A DNA stretch of 56,391 nt. Source: an uncultured Gemmiger sp. (GTDB lineage Bacteria; Bacillota; Clostridia; Oscillospirales; Ruminococcaceae). The notes under the pieces are model-generated. The model was not told the origin of the DNA, searched no databases, and saw only the letters and a list, made by a program, of their open reading frames with translations. Every line of letters begins with the position of its first letter. The stretch's first letter is position 1. The DNA lies in the NCBI GenBank assembly GCA_944388105.1, contig CALXHN010000004.1, positions 1-56,391 on the forward strand. Reading direction: 5' to 3'. The translations under genes and the position numbers were made by a program. Positions 12,474 to 20,258 of the stretch are shown in pieces.

Positions 12474-13055
12474 ATGATCCAGATTCCCATTGCCGACCGC
12501 CAGGGGCTGCGCTCCGGCGATCTGGTCAGCTGTTTTGCCTGCCGTTACCGCACGGTGCTGCTGTGCGGCGAGATCACCGAGGCCCTGGCCTGCGACGTGG
12601 TGCTGCAGATCGAATACCTCTCTCTGGAAAGCACGGCGGACATCCTGCTGTACATCCAGAGCCCCGGGGGCAGCGTGAGCGCGGGGCTGGCCATCTATGA
12701 CGCCATGCAGCGCTCCCGCTGCGACATTGCCACCGTCTGCCTGGGCACGGCGTCCAGCATGGCGGCGGTGCTGGTGGCCGCCGGCACCCCGGGCAAGCGC
12801 TACTGCACCCCCCACGGGGAACTGATGATCCACCAGGTGCTGGGCGGCATGCAGGGACAGGCCAGCGACATCGAGATCGCCGCCGCCCACCTGCGCAGCC
12901 GCCGGGACCTGCTGGACACCATTCTGGCCCGGGCCTGCGGCAAGCCGGCGGCCCGGGTCCACCAGGACTGCGACCGCGACCACTTCATGACCGCGGAGGA
13001 GGCCATCCGCTACGGTCTGGTGGACCATCTGTACCAGGCACCCCTGCAGGCCTGA
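12474..13055 (+). CDS. ClpP-like ATP-dependent serine peptidase
   Basis: A 193-aa protein of normal ClpP length. The fold signatures are present: oxyanion loop SPGGSVSAG, nucleophile S95 in TASSMAAV, H120 in MIHQ, and D169 in DRDHFMTAEEA, so the Ser-His-Asp triad is complete. No propeptide of note. Classic ClpP works with ClpX, ClpA or ClpC hexamers; none is encoded here, but a VirD4-like ATPase gene precedes it by 36 bases in the same operon and shares its strong ribosome site style (AAAGGAG). ClpP-like proteins of the phage/mobile-element (prohead protease) type also exist, so it need not be housekeeping ClpP. A transcription terminator follows immediately. Confidence 0.9.
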   Translation: MIQIPIADRQGLRSGDLVSCFACRYRTVLLCGEITEALACDVVLQIEYLSLESTADILLYIQSPGGSVSAGLAIYDAMQRSRCDIATVCLGTASSMAAVLVAAGTPGKRYCTPHGELMIHQVLGGMQGQASDIEIAAAHLRSRRDLLDTILARACGKPAARVHQDCDRDHFMTAEEAIRYGLVDHLYQAPLQA

Positions 13056-13074
13056 TTCCGGACCGGACAGCAGA

Positions 13075-13106
13075 CAGGGACCGGCAATTGCCGGTCCCTG
13101 TTTTTT
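13075..13106 (+). terminator. Rho-independent terminator after the ClpP-like gene
   Basis: The stem CAGGGACCGGC/GCCGGTCCCTG with a four-base AATT loop centre is followed by TTTTTT at 13101-13106. It closes the rightward operon. Confidence 0.9.
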
Positions 13107-13116
13107 CTGCCGCCTG

Positions 13117-14178
13117 TCAGGCGGCGCTCTCCTGGGTCATGTACATATGGAGCTTCATGACATACCACTGTACCCGCTCTTCGGCGTAATCCCGGGCGTC
13201 GCTTTCACAGGCCTGGGTGTAGTAGGCCTCGAAGTCCTCCTCCCCGCTCTCGTAGTCCCGGAACTCCTTCTCATACTGTTCCACCGACCGGAAGACCTGC
13301 AGGCTGCGGGACTGTTCCGGGGCAGCGGTGTACAGATCCAGCAGCCGGTACTGGTAGGCATGGTACGCCTCATGGCAGATCGCTTCCAGCATGTAGCCCC
13401 CCGAACGGGTCTCCAGGTCATCCGCACTGATGGTGATGGTCAGGGACCTGTCATTGTAGGAGGCAATGACATCCCCCTCCACCCGGGCCACCCGGGCCGT
13501 CAGGGCATAGGGCAGGCCCAGGGAGGATTGTTCCAGGTCGATCACCGTCTGCAGCACATCCAGCTTCTGCTGCAGCGTCAGGGTCTGCCAGGTATCCTCT
13601 TCCAGCTGCACCAGGGTCGGCATGCAGTCCTCCACCTGCTGCTGGACGGCCTGGGTGTCCTCCGGGGCACCGGCCGCCAGCGGTCCGCTGAACAGCGTGG
13701 GCACAAGGCAGGCAAGCATCATCCCGCCCAGGCCCATCGCCAGGGTCCGGTGCACCGCCGACAGGGATTGCCGGTGCCGGAATTCCCGGATCCGGCAGTG
13801 GCGGGCATAGGTGTCCGCCCGCACGGGCTGGCTCTGGATCAGGAAGATACACACCATGATCAGGAGGGCGGTCCCGATGAGGAACAGATAAATGAGCACC
13901 GGGTGCATCTGCCGGTAGGAAAGGACGGTGTACAGACCGAAGGCGATGGCCAGGTCCCCCTGGACGCCGCCGAAGCTGGTGCGGCGCTCCCGCCGCCACC
14001 AGATGCCCCAGGCACTGCAGCCCACCACCAGCGCCCACAGGATACGCAGGCACTGGATCTCCCCCATCCCGTCGATGCTGCGGAAGAGCAGCACCCGGTA
14101 ACAGAGCATCCAGAGAAGCGCCCAGAATCCATGTCCCACCAGGACAGCGGCGCTGACGGTTCGGTAATTTTCGCGCAT
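13117..14178 (-). CDS. Membrane-anchored zincin-type metalloprotease, putative
   Basis: This 353-aa protein starts at an ATG preceded by GGAAGAGG. About four hydrophobic segments lie in the first 170 residues (around 10-32, 45-60, 93-114 and 146-168), followed by a soluble domain. That domain has HEAYH at 269-273, a zinc-binding HExxH, and a downstream ESDARDYAE stretch that could supply the third Glu ligand in gluzincin style. This points to a metalloprotease with its catalytic domain on one side of the membrane. I do not recognise the family or a substrate. It converges on the ClpP-like operon, so it need not belong to it, although several peptidase genes are adjacent here. Activity is inferred from the motif alone. 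Confidence 0.65.
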   Translation of the reverse strand: MRENYRTVSAAVLVGHGFWALLWMLCYRVLLFRSIDGMGEIQCLRILWALVVGCSAWGIWWRRERRTSFGGVQGDLAIAFGLYTVLSYRQMHPVLIYLFLIGTALLIMVCIFLIQSQPVRADTYARHCRIREFRHRQSLSAVHRTLAMGLGGMMLACLVPTLFSGPLAAGAPEDTQAVQQQVEDCMPTLVQLEEDTWQTLTLQQKLDVLQTVIDLEQSSLGLPYALTARVARVEGDVIASYNDRSLTITISADDLETRSGGYMLEAICHEAYHAYQYRLLDLYTAAPEQSRSLQVFRSVEQYEKEFRDYESGEEDFEAYYTQACESDARDYAEERVQWYVMKLHMYMTQESAA

Positions 14179-14484
14179 GATCCTCTTCCTTTCCTTCCCC
14201 GGTCCGGACTGTCGGGAAACCCTTCTTTTCTCTTATGACGACAGTGCCGGTCAAAGTTGCAGTGCCGGAAGGCCCTTTTTTCCGTTTTTTTCGGGCCGGG
14301 GACTGGCATTCCGGCACGGGAACTCGTGATGGTATCTGACAGCCCTGTTCCCCGCGTTCCCGCACCGCCTGCGGGGGAAGGCTTTTGGGGCGGGCGCGCA
14401 GCCGCCGGCGCCGTCAGGCTTCGGCGGTTTTTACAATTGCGGCGCGTCTGATTTGGACACGATCACAAAATTTTTCCCGGATGC
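14179..14484. other. Non-coding gap between zincin gene and trpB leader
   Basis: No gene is supported here. It contains the ribosome site of the leftward zincin gene and two exact CAGTGCCGG direct repeats (14242-14250 and 14260-14268, 18-base period) upstream of that gene, plus poly-T/poly-A runs. The repeats could be an operator; nothing else stands out. Confidence 0.5.
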
Positions 14485-14513
14485 TTGACATTTCCGGCGG
14501 GGTCTGGTATACT
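14485..14513 (+). promoter_or_regulatory. Sigma-A promoter of the trpB T-box leader
   Basis: TTGACA (14485-14490), 17-base spacer and TATACT (14508-14513) form a near-consensus promoter. Transcription should begin near 14520 at the start of the T-box. Confidence 0.9.
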
Positions 14514-14519
14514 CCGGGC

Positions 14520-14842
14520 AATTCAACGAACTGAATCGCTGAAGCAAACCGATGACGCAGAGAAGTACGCAGGGAGCCGTTTTCCCAAGAGAGCCGCGGG
14601 CGGTGGGATCGCGGTGTGAACGGCCCTGCCGAATGGACTGCCGAGGGCGGGCCCAACGGGGTGACCCCAGTAGGTACCGACGGATTTCCACCGTTACAGG
14701 GAACGGTGTGTGTTGGCACGCCGAAAGAGCGGGCGGGTTTTTCCCCGTCAATTTGGGTGGCACCGCAGAAGCGCAAAAGGCTTTTGTCCCAAAGGGTATT
14801 TTTTACACATGCCCTGTGGGACAAGAGCCTTTTCTCTTTTCC
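14520..14842 (+). promoter_or_regulatory. T-box riboswitch, tryptophan-specific (UGG specifier)
   Basis: A leader of about 320 bases precedes trpB. The T-box sequence GGGTGGCACCGC is at 14755-14766. Upstream, stem I elements are visible: AGTA near 14573, AAGAGAGCCG near 14587 and GGTGGGA near 14602. The specifier loop reads GAA-TGG-AC with TGG at 14634-14636, the only tryptophan codon. Uncharged tRNA-Trp would pair with the specifier and, through its 3' end, with the T-box bulge, favouring the antiterminator over the terminator at 14775-14840. The specificity matches the downstream tryptophan synthase gene. Confidence 0.92.
14775..14840 (+). terminator. T-box terminator hairpin
   Basis: A long stem pairs AAAAGGCTTTTGTCCC (from 14775) with GGGACAAGAGCCTTTT (from 14818), followed by a T-rich run to 14840. 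It is the regulated terminator of the T-box leader, exclusive with the antiterminator that uses 14755-14766. Confidence 0.85.
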
Positions 14843-14870
14843 CCCGGGGCCCACGGAAAGGAGGCCCACC

Positions 14871-16250
14871 ATGGCCGCAGAAAAAATCCCTTACAAGATC
14901 TACCTGTCCGAAGAAGAAATGCCCCGCACCTGGTACAACGTCCGGGCGGACATGAAGAACAAGCCGGCGCCCCTGCTGAACCCGGCCACCGGCCAGCCCA
15001 TGGGGTACGAGGACCTGCGCCCGGTGTTCTGCGACGAGCTCATCCGCCAGGAACTGGACAACGACACCCGGGAAATTCCCATTCCGGATGAAATCCGGGA
15101 TTTCTACAAAATGTATAGACCCTCTCCCCTGGTGCGGGCCTACTGTCTGGAGAAAAAGCTGGGCACCCCCGCCAAGATCTACTACAAGTTCGAGGGCAAC
15201 AACACCTCCGGCAGCCACAAGCTGAACAGCGCCATCGCCCAGGCCTACTACGCCAAGCAGCAGGGCCTGAAGGGGGTCACCACCGAGACCGGTGCCGGCC
15301 AGTGGGGCACCGCCCTGTCCATGGCCTGCGCCTATCTGGGTCTGGACTGCCAGGTGTATATGGTCAAGTGTTCCTATGAGCAGAAGCCCTTCCGCCGGGA
15401 GGTCATGCGGGTGTACGGGGCCTCGGTGACCCCCTCCCCCTCCGATACCACCCAGGTGGGCCGCCGCATTCTGGCGGAGCACCCGGGCACCACCGGCTCC
15501 CTGGGCTGCGCCATCAGCGAGGCGGTGGAGAAAGCCACCACCACCCCCGGCTACCGGTATGTGCTGGGCAGCGTGCTCAACCAGGTGCTGCTGCACCAGA
15601 GCGTCATCGGGCTGGAATCCAAGGCCGCCCTGGACAAATACGGGGTGGTGCCGGACATCATCATCGGCTGCGCCGGGGGCGGCAGCAACCTGGGCGGGCT
15701 GATCTCCCCCTTCATGGGCCAGAAACTGCGGGGCGAGCGGGATTACCGCTTCATCGCGGTGGAACCGGCCTCCTGCCCCAGCTTCACCCGGGGCAGATTC
15801 GCCTACGATTTCTGCGACACCGGCATGGTCTGCCCCCTGGCCAAGATGTACACCCTGGGCAGCAACTTCATCCCCTCGGCCAACCACGCGGGCGGACTGC
15901 GGTACCACGGCATGAGCTCGGTGCTGTCCCAGCTGTACCACGACGGGCTGATGGAGGCGGTGGCCGTGGAGCAGACCAAGGTCTTTGAGGCGGCGGAGGA
16001 GTTCGCCCGGGTGGAGGGCCTCCTGCCTGCCCCGGAGAGCAGCCACGCCATCCGGGTGGCCATAGACGAGGCCCTGCGCTGCAAGGAGACCGGGGAGGAA
16101 AAGACCATCCTCTTCGGGCTGACCGGCACCGGCTACTTCGACATGGTGGCCTATGAGAAGTTCCACGACGGGCTGATGACCGACACCATCCCCACCGACG
16201 AAGAACTGGAAGCCAGCTTTGCCCGTCTGCCCCAGGTTCCCGGCCAATAA
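14871..16250 (+). CDS. trpB: Tryptophan synthase beta chain, TrpB2 type
   Basis: This 459-aa PLP enzyme joins indole and serine to form tryptophan. The PLP lysine is K117 in NNTSGSHKLNSA and the phosphate-binding glycine loop is CAGGGSNLGG. Its length and N-terminal extension place it in the TrpB2 subgroup, which usually works without TrpA and often salvages free indole. No trpA or other trp gene is adjacent, in line with that. The ATG at 14871 has AAAGGAGG at 14857-14864; upstream in-frame ATGs fall inside the T-box RNA and are rejected. Expression is controlled by tryptophan tRNA charging through the leader. In a gut organism, indole from neighbours is a plausible substrate source (inference). 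Confidence 0.95.
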   Translation: MAAEKIPYKIYLSEEEMPRTWYNVRADMKNKPAPLLNPATGQPMGYEDLRPVFCDELIRQELDNDTREIPIPDEIRDFYKMYRPSPLVRAYCLEKKLGTPAKIYYKFEGNNTSGSHKLNSAIAQAYYAKQQGLKGVTTETGAGQWGTALSMACAYLGLDCQVYMVKCSYEQKPFRREVMRVYGASVTPSPSDTTQVGRRILAEHPGTTGSLGCAISEAVEKATTTPGYRYVLGSVLNQVLLHQSVIGLESKAALDKYGVVPDIIIGCAGGGSNLGGLISPFMGQKLRGERDYRFIAVEPASCPSFTRGRFAYDFCDTGMVCPLAKMYTLGSNFIPSANHAGGLRYHGMSSVLSQLYHDGLMEAVAVEQTKVFEAAEEFARVEGLLPAPESSHAIRVAIDEALRCKETGEEKTILFGLTGTGYFDMVAYEKFHDGLMTDTIPTDEELEASFARLPQVPGQ

Positions 16251-16339
16251 CCGGAGCCTGTCCCTATTATTATATCTGTTTTCCGGGCCGGTCGCCACGA
16301 AAATACAACTTTTTTCTTTTCTCCTGTTTTTCTATCCAA

Positions 16340-16383
16340 AAGGCCCCCGCCTCCGGCAATCCGATGCCGGGAGCGGGGGCCTT
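16340..16383. terminator. Terminator hairpin between convergent trpB and discoidin-like gene
   Basis: The stem AAGGCCCCCGC / GCGGGGGCCTT has an inner smaller stem. The better T-run is on the minus strand, so it mainly ends the leftward locus, but it can serve both sides. Confidence 0.7.
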
Positions 16384-16415
16384 GCTGCTATATATTATAT
16401 AAATAGGTAGGGAAC

Positions 16416-17204
16416 TCACTGCACCGCGTCGGTGCCGTAGACCTCGATCTGGGTCAGTGCCGGGAAGGGGGAAGGGTCGTCCGCCTTGATCAGGTCGCCC
16501 AGCCGCAGCCAGGTGATGCCCTTGCGGGCGATGTTCAGCCGGTGGGGTTCGCTGCTCTTTTCCAGGGACACCACTTCCCGGGTGCCGTCGGAGAAGCGCA
16601 GGGTCACCTGCTGCCACCAGTTGTCGTGGGGGAAGTCCGCCCGGGTGTACAGCACGATGGTGTCAAAATCCACCGGACGGCCGAAATCCAGGGTCAGTTC
16701 GGCGTCGTCCTGCATGTTGATGCCCCAGGAGGAGTACGGCCACCGGCCGTGGGAATCCACCGCCAGCAGACCGTCGATGGCGTTGCGGGCCGCAAACACG
16801 GCCTCGCCCCGGGTCTCCACATTGGCGCTGGCGTGGGGGTAGCAGCCGGCCACATCATGCTGGTCGGCGGGGTTGCAGGCCAGGTTGCGGTAGCCCAGCT
16901 CCCAGGCCGCGGCCGGACGCAGGGTCAGGTAATGGCGCTCGCCGGTGAAGGCCTTGGGGTTGTGGGCATCCTTTTTTTCCTCAAACAGGACAGGATACCG
17001 CAGGGTGGTGCCGGTGATGTACACCCGGGATTCCTCGATGCAGTCATCCACCCGCACCACATAGTGGCCCGGTGCCGCCACTTCAAACGTGATCACATCA
17101 CCGACGGCATATTCCCCTTTCCAAGCCAGCACGACCTGCTGCGCTCCGCTTTGCTCTGCTTTGCAGACCCCGTCTGCACTGGTGATACAGATCCGATTCT
17201 TCAT
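16416..17204 (-). CDS. Discoidin (F5/8 type C)-like carbohydrate-binding protein
   Basis: A 262-aa protein without signal peptide. The C-terminal half (about 110-260) has the features of a galactose-binding-like/discoidin beta sandwich: a WPYSSWGIN segment, TLDFGRPVDFDTIVLYTR (matching the L-D-x-G-x2-x3-x-I-x-L-Y motif of the fold) and an ending ITQIEVYG-like strand. The N-terminal 90 residues form another beta-rich domain that I do not recognise. It is the last gene of the leftward glycosaminoglycan locus, 27 bases after the heparinase-family gene. Its lack of an export signal suggests that it binds or processes sugars in the cytoplasm together with that enzyme. Whether it has catalytic activity cannot be seen. 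Confidence 0.75.
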   Translation of the reverse strand: MKNRICITSADGVCKAEQSGAQQVVLAWKGEYAVGDVITFEVAAPGHYVVRVDDCIEESRVYITGTTLRYPVLFEEKKDAHNPKAFTGERHYLTLRPAAAWELGYRNLACNPADQHDVAGCYPHASANVETRGEAVFAARNAIDGLLAVDSHGRWPYSSWGINMQDDAELTLDFGRPVDFDTIVLYTRADFPHDNWWQQVTLRFSDGTREVVSLEKSSEPHRLNIARKGITWLRLGDLIKADDPSPFPALTQIEVYGTDAVQ

Positions 17205-17231
17205 CTACTTTCTCCCTCAACATATAACAGT

Positions 17232-19331
17232 TTATCGCAGGCGAATCCGGCGGCACTGGTCCCCGCTGCGGTACAGCGCAACGGCACGGCCGTAGAAGGG
17301 TTCGTCATGGCAGGTGAATACCTTGGCGCCGCGGTAGTTTTCCCGGTTGCGAAGCACCAGGGTCCAGCAGGCGCCGTCGGCGGTATGGACATCCCAGGCG
17401 GTGATGAACTCCGGCAGGATGGTCTCCTCACTGCCGGCGCGCAGCACCCGGGCCCGGGTGACGGTCAGGCCGCGGGCGGCCAGCACCGTCTCGCCCACCC
17501 AGCGGTCCTGCATGTCCAGGGTGCGGGTGAGCAGAGGAGCCTGACACAGCTCGTTGTACTTGGGCGAATAGACGCCGGTGCCGCAGGACAGGGGGATGTC
17601 GCTGCACAGTTCCAGCACCACGCCGCCGTTTTCCAGGGTGAAGCGGGTGTCCTGTCCGGTCACCTGCACTTCCGGATGCAGGTGGAAAAACTCCTGCACC
17701 TGGTGGCTGCCCCGGCAGGTGATGTCCTGCACCGACAGCCAGACGCCGCAGTCCAGCGCAAAGACCCGCCGCACCACATGGTAGGGGGTGCCGTCCCGCA
17801 GCGTGCCCCAGAAGGGCAGCTCGGCGTAATGGACGCCCTCCTTTTCGGCATAGTAGTTGGCGCCGGTCTCGGCGTAGTCGGCATAGCTCCAGGAGGCATC
17901 CGGGTCACCGCCGGACTGGCCGTCGATGACGCACAGGTTGTGGGCCGCCGGCGCCTTGAGCTGGCAGCGCAGGGGGTCGTCCTCCCGGTAGGTGTAGCGG
18001 CCGGTGTCCACCAGGAAGGGCTTGCCGCCGCAGTATACCGTCAGGTGGGTCTGGTCGGCATGGCCGTGGCTGCTGCCCAGGGGGCTGTTTTTCAGGGCGG
18101 TGAAGTTGGCCTTGTCCGTCCAGTCGCTGCGGAACGCCAGATTGCCGCTGCGGGGGCAGGGCCAGCTGCGCCGGCGGGGCTCCTCCGGGCTGCACTGCTC
18201 AAAGGCGCGGATGCCGGACATGCCCAGCAGCCATGCGCTCTCCATGTCCAGGGTGTCCCCCGCCGCCCAGCGGTAGATGCCGCCGTCGGCAAACAGGGCC
18301 GCCGCCCGGGCCAGCACGTCCCGCACGTCGGTCACGTCGCTGTCGCACTGGGGCATCTGGTACAGGGCGGGGTCGGCGGTGTACAGCACCTGCCGGCTCA
18401 TCACCCGGATGACGCTGAGCAGCCAGCCCGGGGCTTCCAGGTCCAGACCCTGGCCGGGGCCCGCCTGGGTTTCCGGCAGGGTGCTGCCGGCGGGGGCTTC
18501 CACCGCACGGCGCGCCAGGTCGGACAAAGGCCGCCCCGCCTGCTGCGCCGCCCGGATGAGCACCAGCATCTTCACGCAGGCGTTGAGCACCTCCACATGG
18601 TACATGGGGGACTGCTCCCAGTGGGTGCCGTCCTCCAGCACCTGGAGCTGCAGCTGGGTGAACAGATGGTCCCAGGACCAGCTTTCCAGCTCGGCGGGGA
18701 CACAGTCGGCGCCGAACCAGGCCGCCGCCGCACAGATGGCGGTGGTCTGCAGCACGCCCCAGTTGCTCAGGGTGTAGCGGGTGATGTAGCGGGCTTTCAG
18801 GTTGGCGAACTGCTCCGCCAGACTGGCCAGCACCGTGTTGGCCTGGGCGTCGGTGAGGGCGTCCTCCGCCAGCAGGAAGGGCAGCAGCCGGCACCAGTTC
18901 AGGCAGCGGATGCCGGTGTCGATGGTGCGGGTGGCAATGTTGCCTTCCAGGGTGATGGGGTTGGAGGCGATCCAGTTGAGCAGATCCCCGGTGAGCTTGT
19001 CCCGGTATTGGACCTTCCCGGTCAGGACCCAGGCCTGCCACAGCTTGGGCAGGTAGTCATGCCGGTTGAGCATGTACACCCATTCGGGGTCCCCGTTGGG
19101 GCTTTCGGTCCAGGTGCCGGCGGGCAGGGTGTAGGGGGTGCTGCAGGGTTCCATATCCCAGCGGTCGGTATAGGTAAAGGTGTTCTGCACCAGCGCGTCG
19201 GCCTGTTTCAGCAGGTCGGCCGCTTCCGGGGCACAGTGGGCCCGGACATAGGCGCCGGTGTTCTGCGCCTGGTAGTGCTCCGCAAATCGGCGGGCGTCCC
19301 GGCGCAGGCAGTGCAACGCGGAATCGGTCAT
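17232..19331 (-). CDS. Heparinase II/III-family protein (putative oligosaccharide lyase)
   Basis: This 699-aa protein has an (alpha/alpha) helical N-terminal domain (about 50-380) and a beta-sandwich C-terminal domain with GSSHGHADQTHLTVY and FLVDTGRYTYREDD, signatures of heparinase II/III-like polysaccharide lyases. The HGHAD His is a likely catalytic or metal residue. No signal peptide is seen, so it acts in the cytoplasm on imported oligosaccharides. An equivalent gene lies next to ugl and the PTS genes in streptococcal hyaluronan loci. The ribosome site GGGAGGAAA directly follows a terminator hairpin, implying that it receives only part of the operon's transcription. It may cleave sulfated or unsulfated glycosaminoglycan fragments; the precise substrate is not determinable. 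Confidence 0.87.
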   Translation of the reverse strand: MTDSALHCLRRDARRFAEHYQAQNTGAYVRAHCAPEAADLLKQADALVQNTFTYTDRWDMEPCSTPYTLPAGTWTESPNGDPEWVYMLNRHDYLPKLWQAWVLTGKVQYRDKLTGDLLNWIASNPITLEGNIATRTIDTGIRCLNWCRLLPFLLAEDALTDAQANTVLASLAEQFANLKARYITRYTLSNWGVLQTTAICAAAAWFGADCVPAELESWSWDHLFTQLQLQVLEDGTHWEQSPMYHVEVLNACVKMLVLIRAAQQAGRPLSDLARRAVEAPAGSTLPETQAGPGQGLDLEAPGWLLSVIRVMSRQVLYTADPALYQMPQCDSDVTDVRDVLARAAALFADGGIYRWAAGDTLDMESAWLLGMSGIRAFEQCSPEEPRRRSWPCPRSGNLAFRSDWTDKANFTALKNSPLGSSHGHADQTHLTVYCGGKPFLVDTGRYTYREDDPLRCQLKAPAAHNLCVIDGQSGGDPDASWSYADYAETGANYYAEKEGVHYAELPFWGTLRDGTPYHVVRRVFALDCGVWLSVQDITCRGSHQVQEFFHLHPEVQVTGQDTRFTLENGGVVLELCSDIPLSCGTGVYSPKYNELCQAPLLTRTLDMQDRWVGETVLAARGLTVTRARVLRAGSEETILPEFITAWDVHTADGACWTLVLRNRENYRGAKVFTCHDEPFYGRAVALYRSGDQCRRIRLR

Positions 19332-19346
19332 GGCAGTTTCCTCCCA

Positions 19347-19386
19347 TAAAAAAACGGCAGGGATGCCGGTGAGACATCCCTGCCGG
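19347..19386 (-). terminator. Intra-operon terminator between PTS IID and heparinase-family gene
   Basis: On the minus strand, CCGGCAGGGATG pairs with CATCCCTGCCG, followed by TTTTTTTATG (plus-strand A-run 19347-19354). It should reduce, not abolish, expression of the two downstream genes. Confidence 0.85.
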
Positions 19387-19445
19387 TAAACGGTGCGGAT
19401 TTCGGATCAGCGGCCGGACTGTTTCACCGCAGCATGATGGGGAAA

Positions 19446-20258
19446 TCAGGCAACGATGTGCAGCACGGACAGCACGATGCCCAGCGCAATGGTCAGCAGG
19501 ACCAGCTTGATGGTGGTCCACTTCTTCACCTTGATGAGGTAGAAGACCAGGCCCAGGAAGGCGCAGGGCAGCAGGTTGGGGGCGATGGCGTCCAGCATGG
19601 ACTGCAGGGAAACGATCTGCTGTTCTTCCGTGCCGGGGACCGACGCCGCATACTGGATGGGCGTTGTGATCTTGACAAAGTTGAACGCCAGACCGGAAAT
19701 GACCGTGACGCCGATCATGCTGGCCACGTTGGAGATCTTTTCGATCTCGCTGGTCATCTTGCCGATGATGCTGGTGCCCAGGTTGTAGCCCAGCAGGCCG
19801 CACAGGATCTTGACGATGAGCAGAACGATGTTCATGCCCAGCAGGTACAGGATGGGTCCGAGCAGCAGGCCGTCATAGGCCAGGGAAGCGCCGATGGTGC
19901 CCAGCAGGGGCGCCAGGACGAACTGGGACAGGGAGTCGCCGATACCGGCCAGAGGGCCCATCATGGCCATCTTGATGTTCCGGATCTCGCTGCTGGGAGT
20001 GCCGTTTTCCAGCATGACCAGGTGCAGGCTGGTGACAAAGGGCACAAAGTGCATGTTGGTGTTGTAGAATTCGATGTTCTCCTTCAGGACAGCCTGCAGG
20101 GCGTCATCGTCATCCTTGTACATCTTGCGCAGGGCGGGGTACAGCATGTTGGCGTAGCCCAGGCCCTGGTAGTTGCCGTAGTTAAAGCCGTTCTGCAGGA
20201 AATAGGACCGCAGGGACGTCTTGATAAAATCGGCTTTTGTCAATGCGTTAGATACCAT
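19446..20258 (-). CDS. PTS mannose-family transporter subunit IID
   Basis: A 270-aa membrane protein. The N-terminus (TKADFIKTSLRSYFLQ, then FNYGNYQGLGYANMLYP) and the MMGPLAGIGDSLSQF segment are hallmarks of the mannose/N-acetylgalactosamine-type IID. Hydrophobic helices fill the C-terminal half. The start at 20258 (GGAGG upstream) overlaps the IIC stop by 11 bases; a longer upstream frame exists but lies inside IIC. With IIA, IIB and IIC it should import and phosphorylate a glycosaminoglycan-derived unsaturated disaccharide, the substrate of the adjacent GH88 enzyme. Confidence 0.93.
   Translation of the reverse strand: MVSNALTKADFIKTSLRSYFLQNGFNYGNYQGLGYANMLYPALRKMYKDDDDALQAVLKENIEFYNTNMHFVPFVTSLHLVMLENGTPSSEIRNIKMAMMGPLAGIGDSLSQFVLAPLLGTIGASLAYDGLLLGPILYLLGMNIVLLIVKILCGLLGYNLGTSIIGKMTSEIEKISNVASMIGVTVISGLAFNFVKITTPIQYAASVPGTEEQQIVSLQSMLDAIAPNLLPCAFLGLVFYLIKVKKWTTIKLVLLTIALGIVLSVLHIVA

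Noticed and set aside
10890..13028. 712-codon minus-strand frame across the VirD4-like and ClpP genes
   Set aside because: Low-complexity His/Gly/Gln-rich antisense translation; the plus-strand genes carry clear motifs.
10944..13055. Integrative conjugative element
   Set aside because: Only a VirD4-like gene is present; no relaxase, VirB4, VirB6, integrase, att repeats or membrane anchor.
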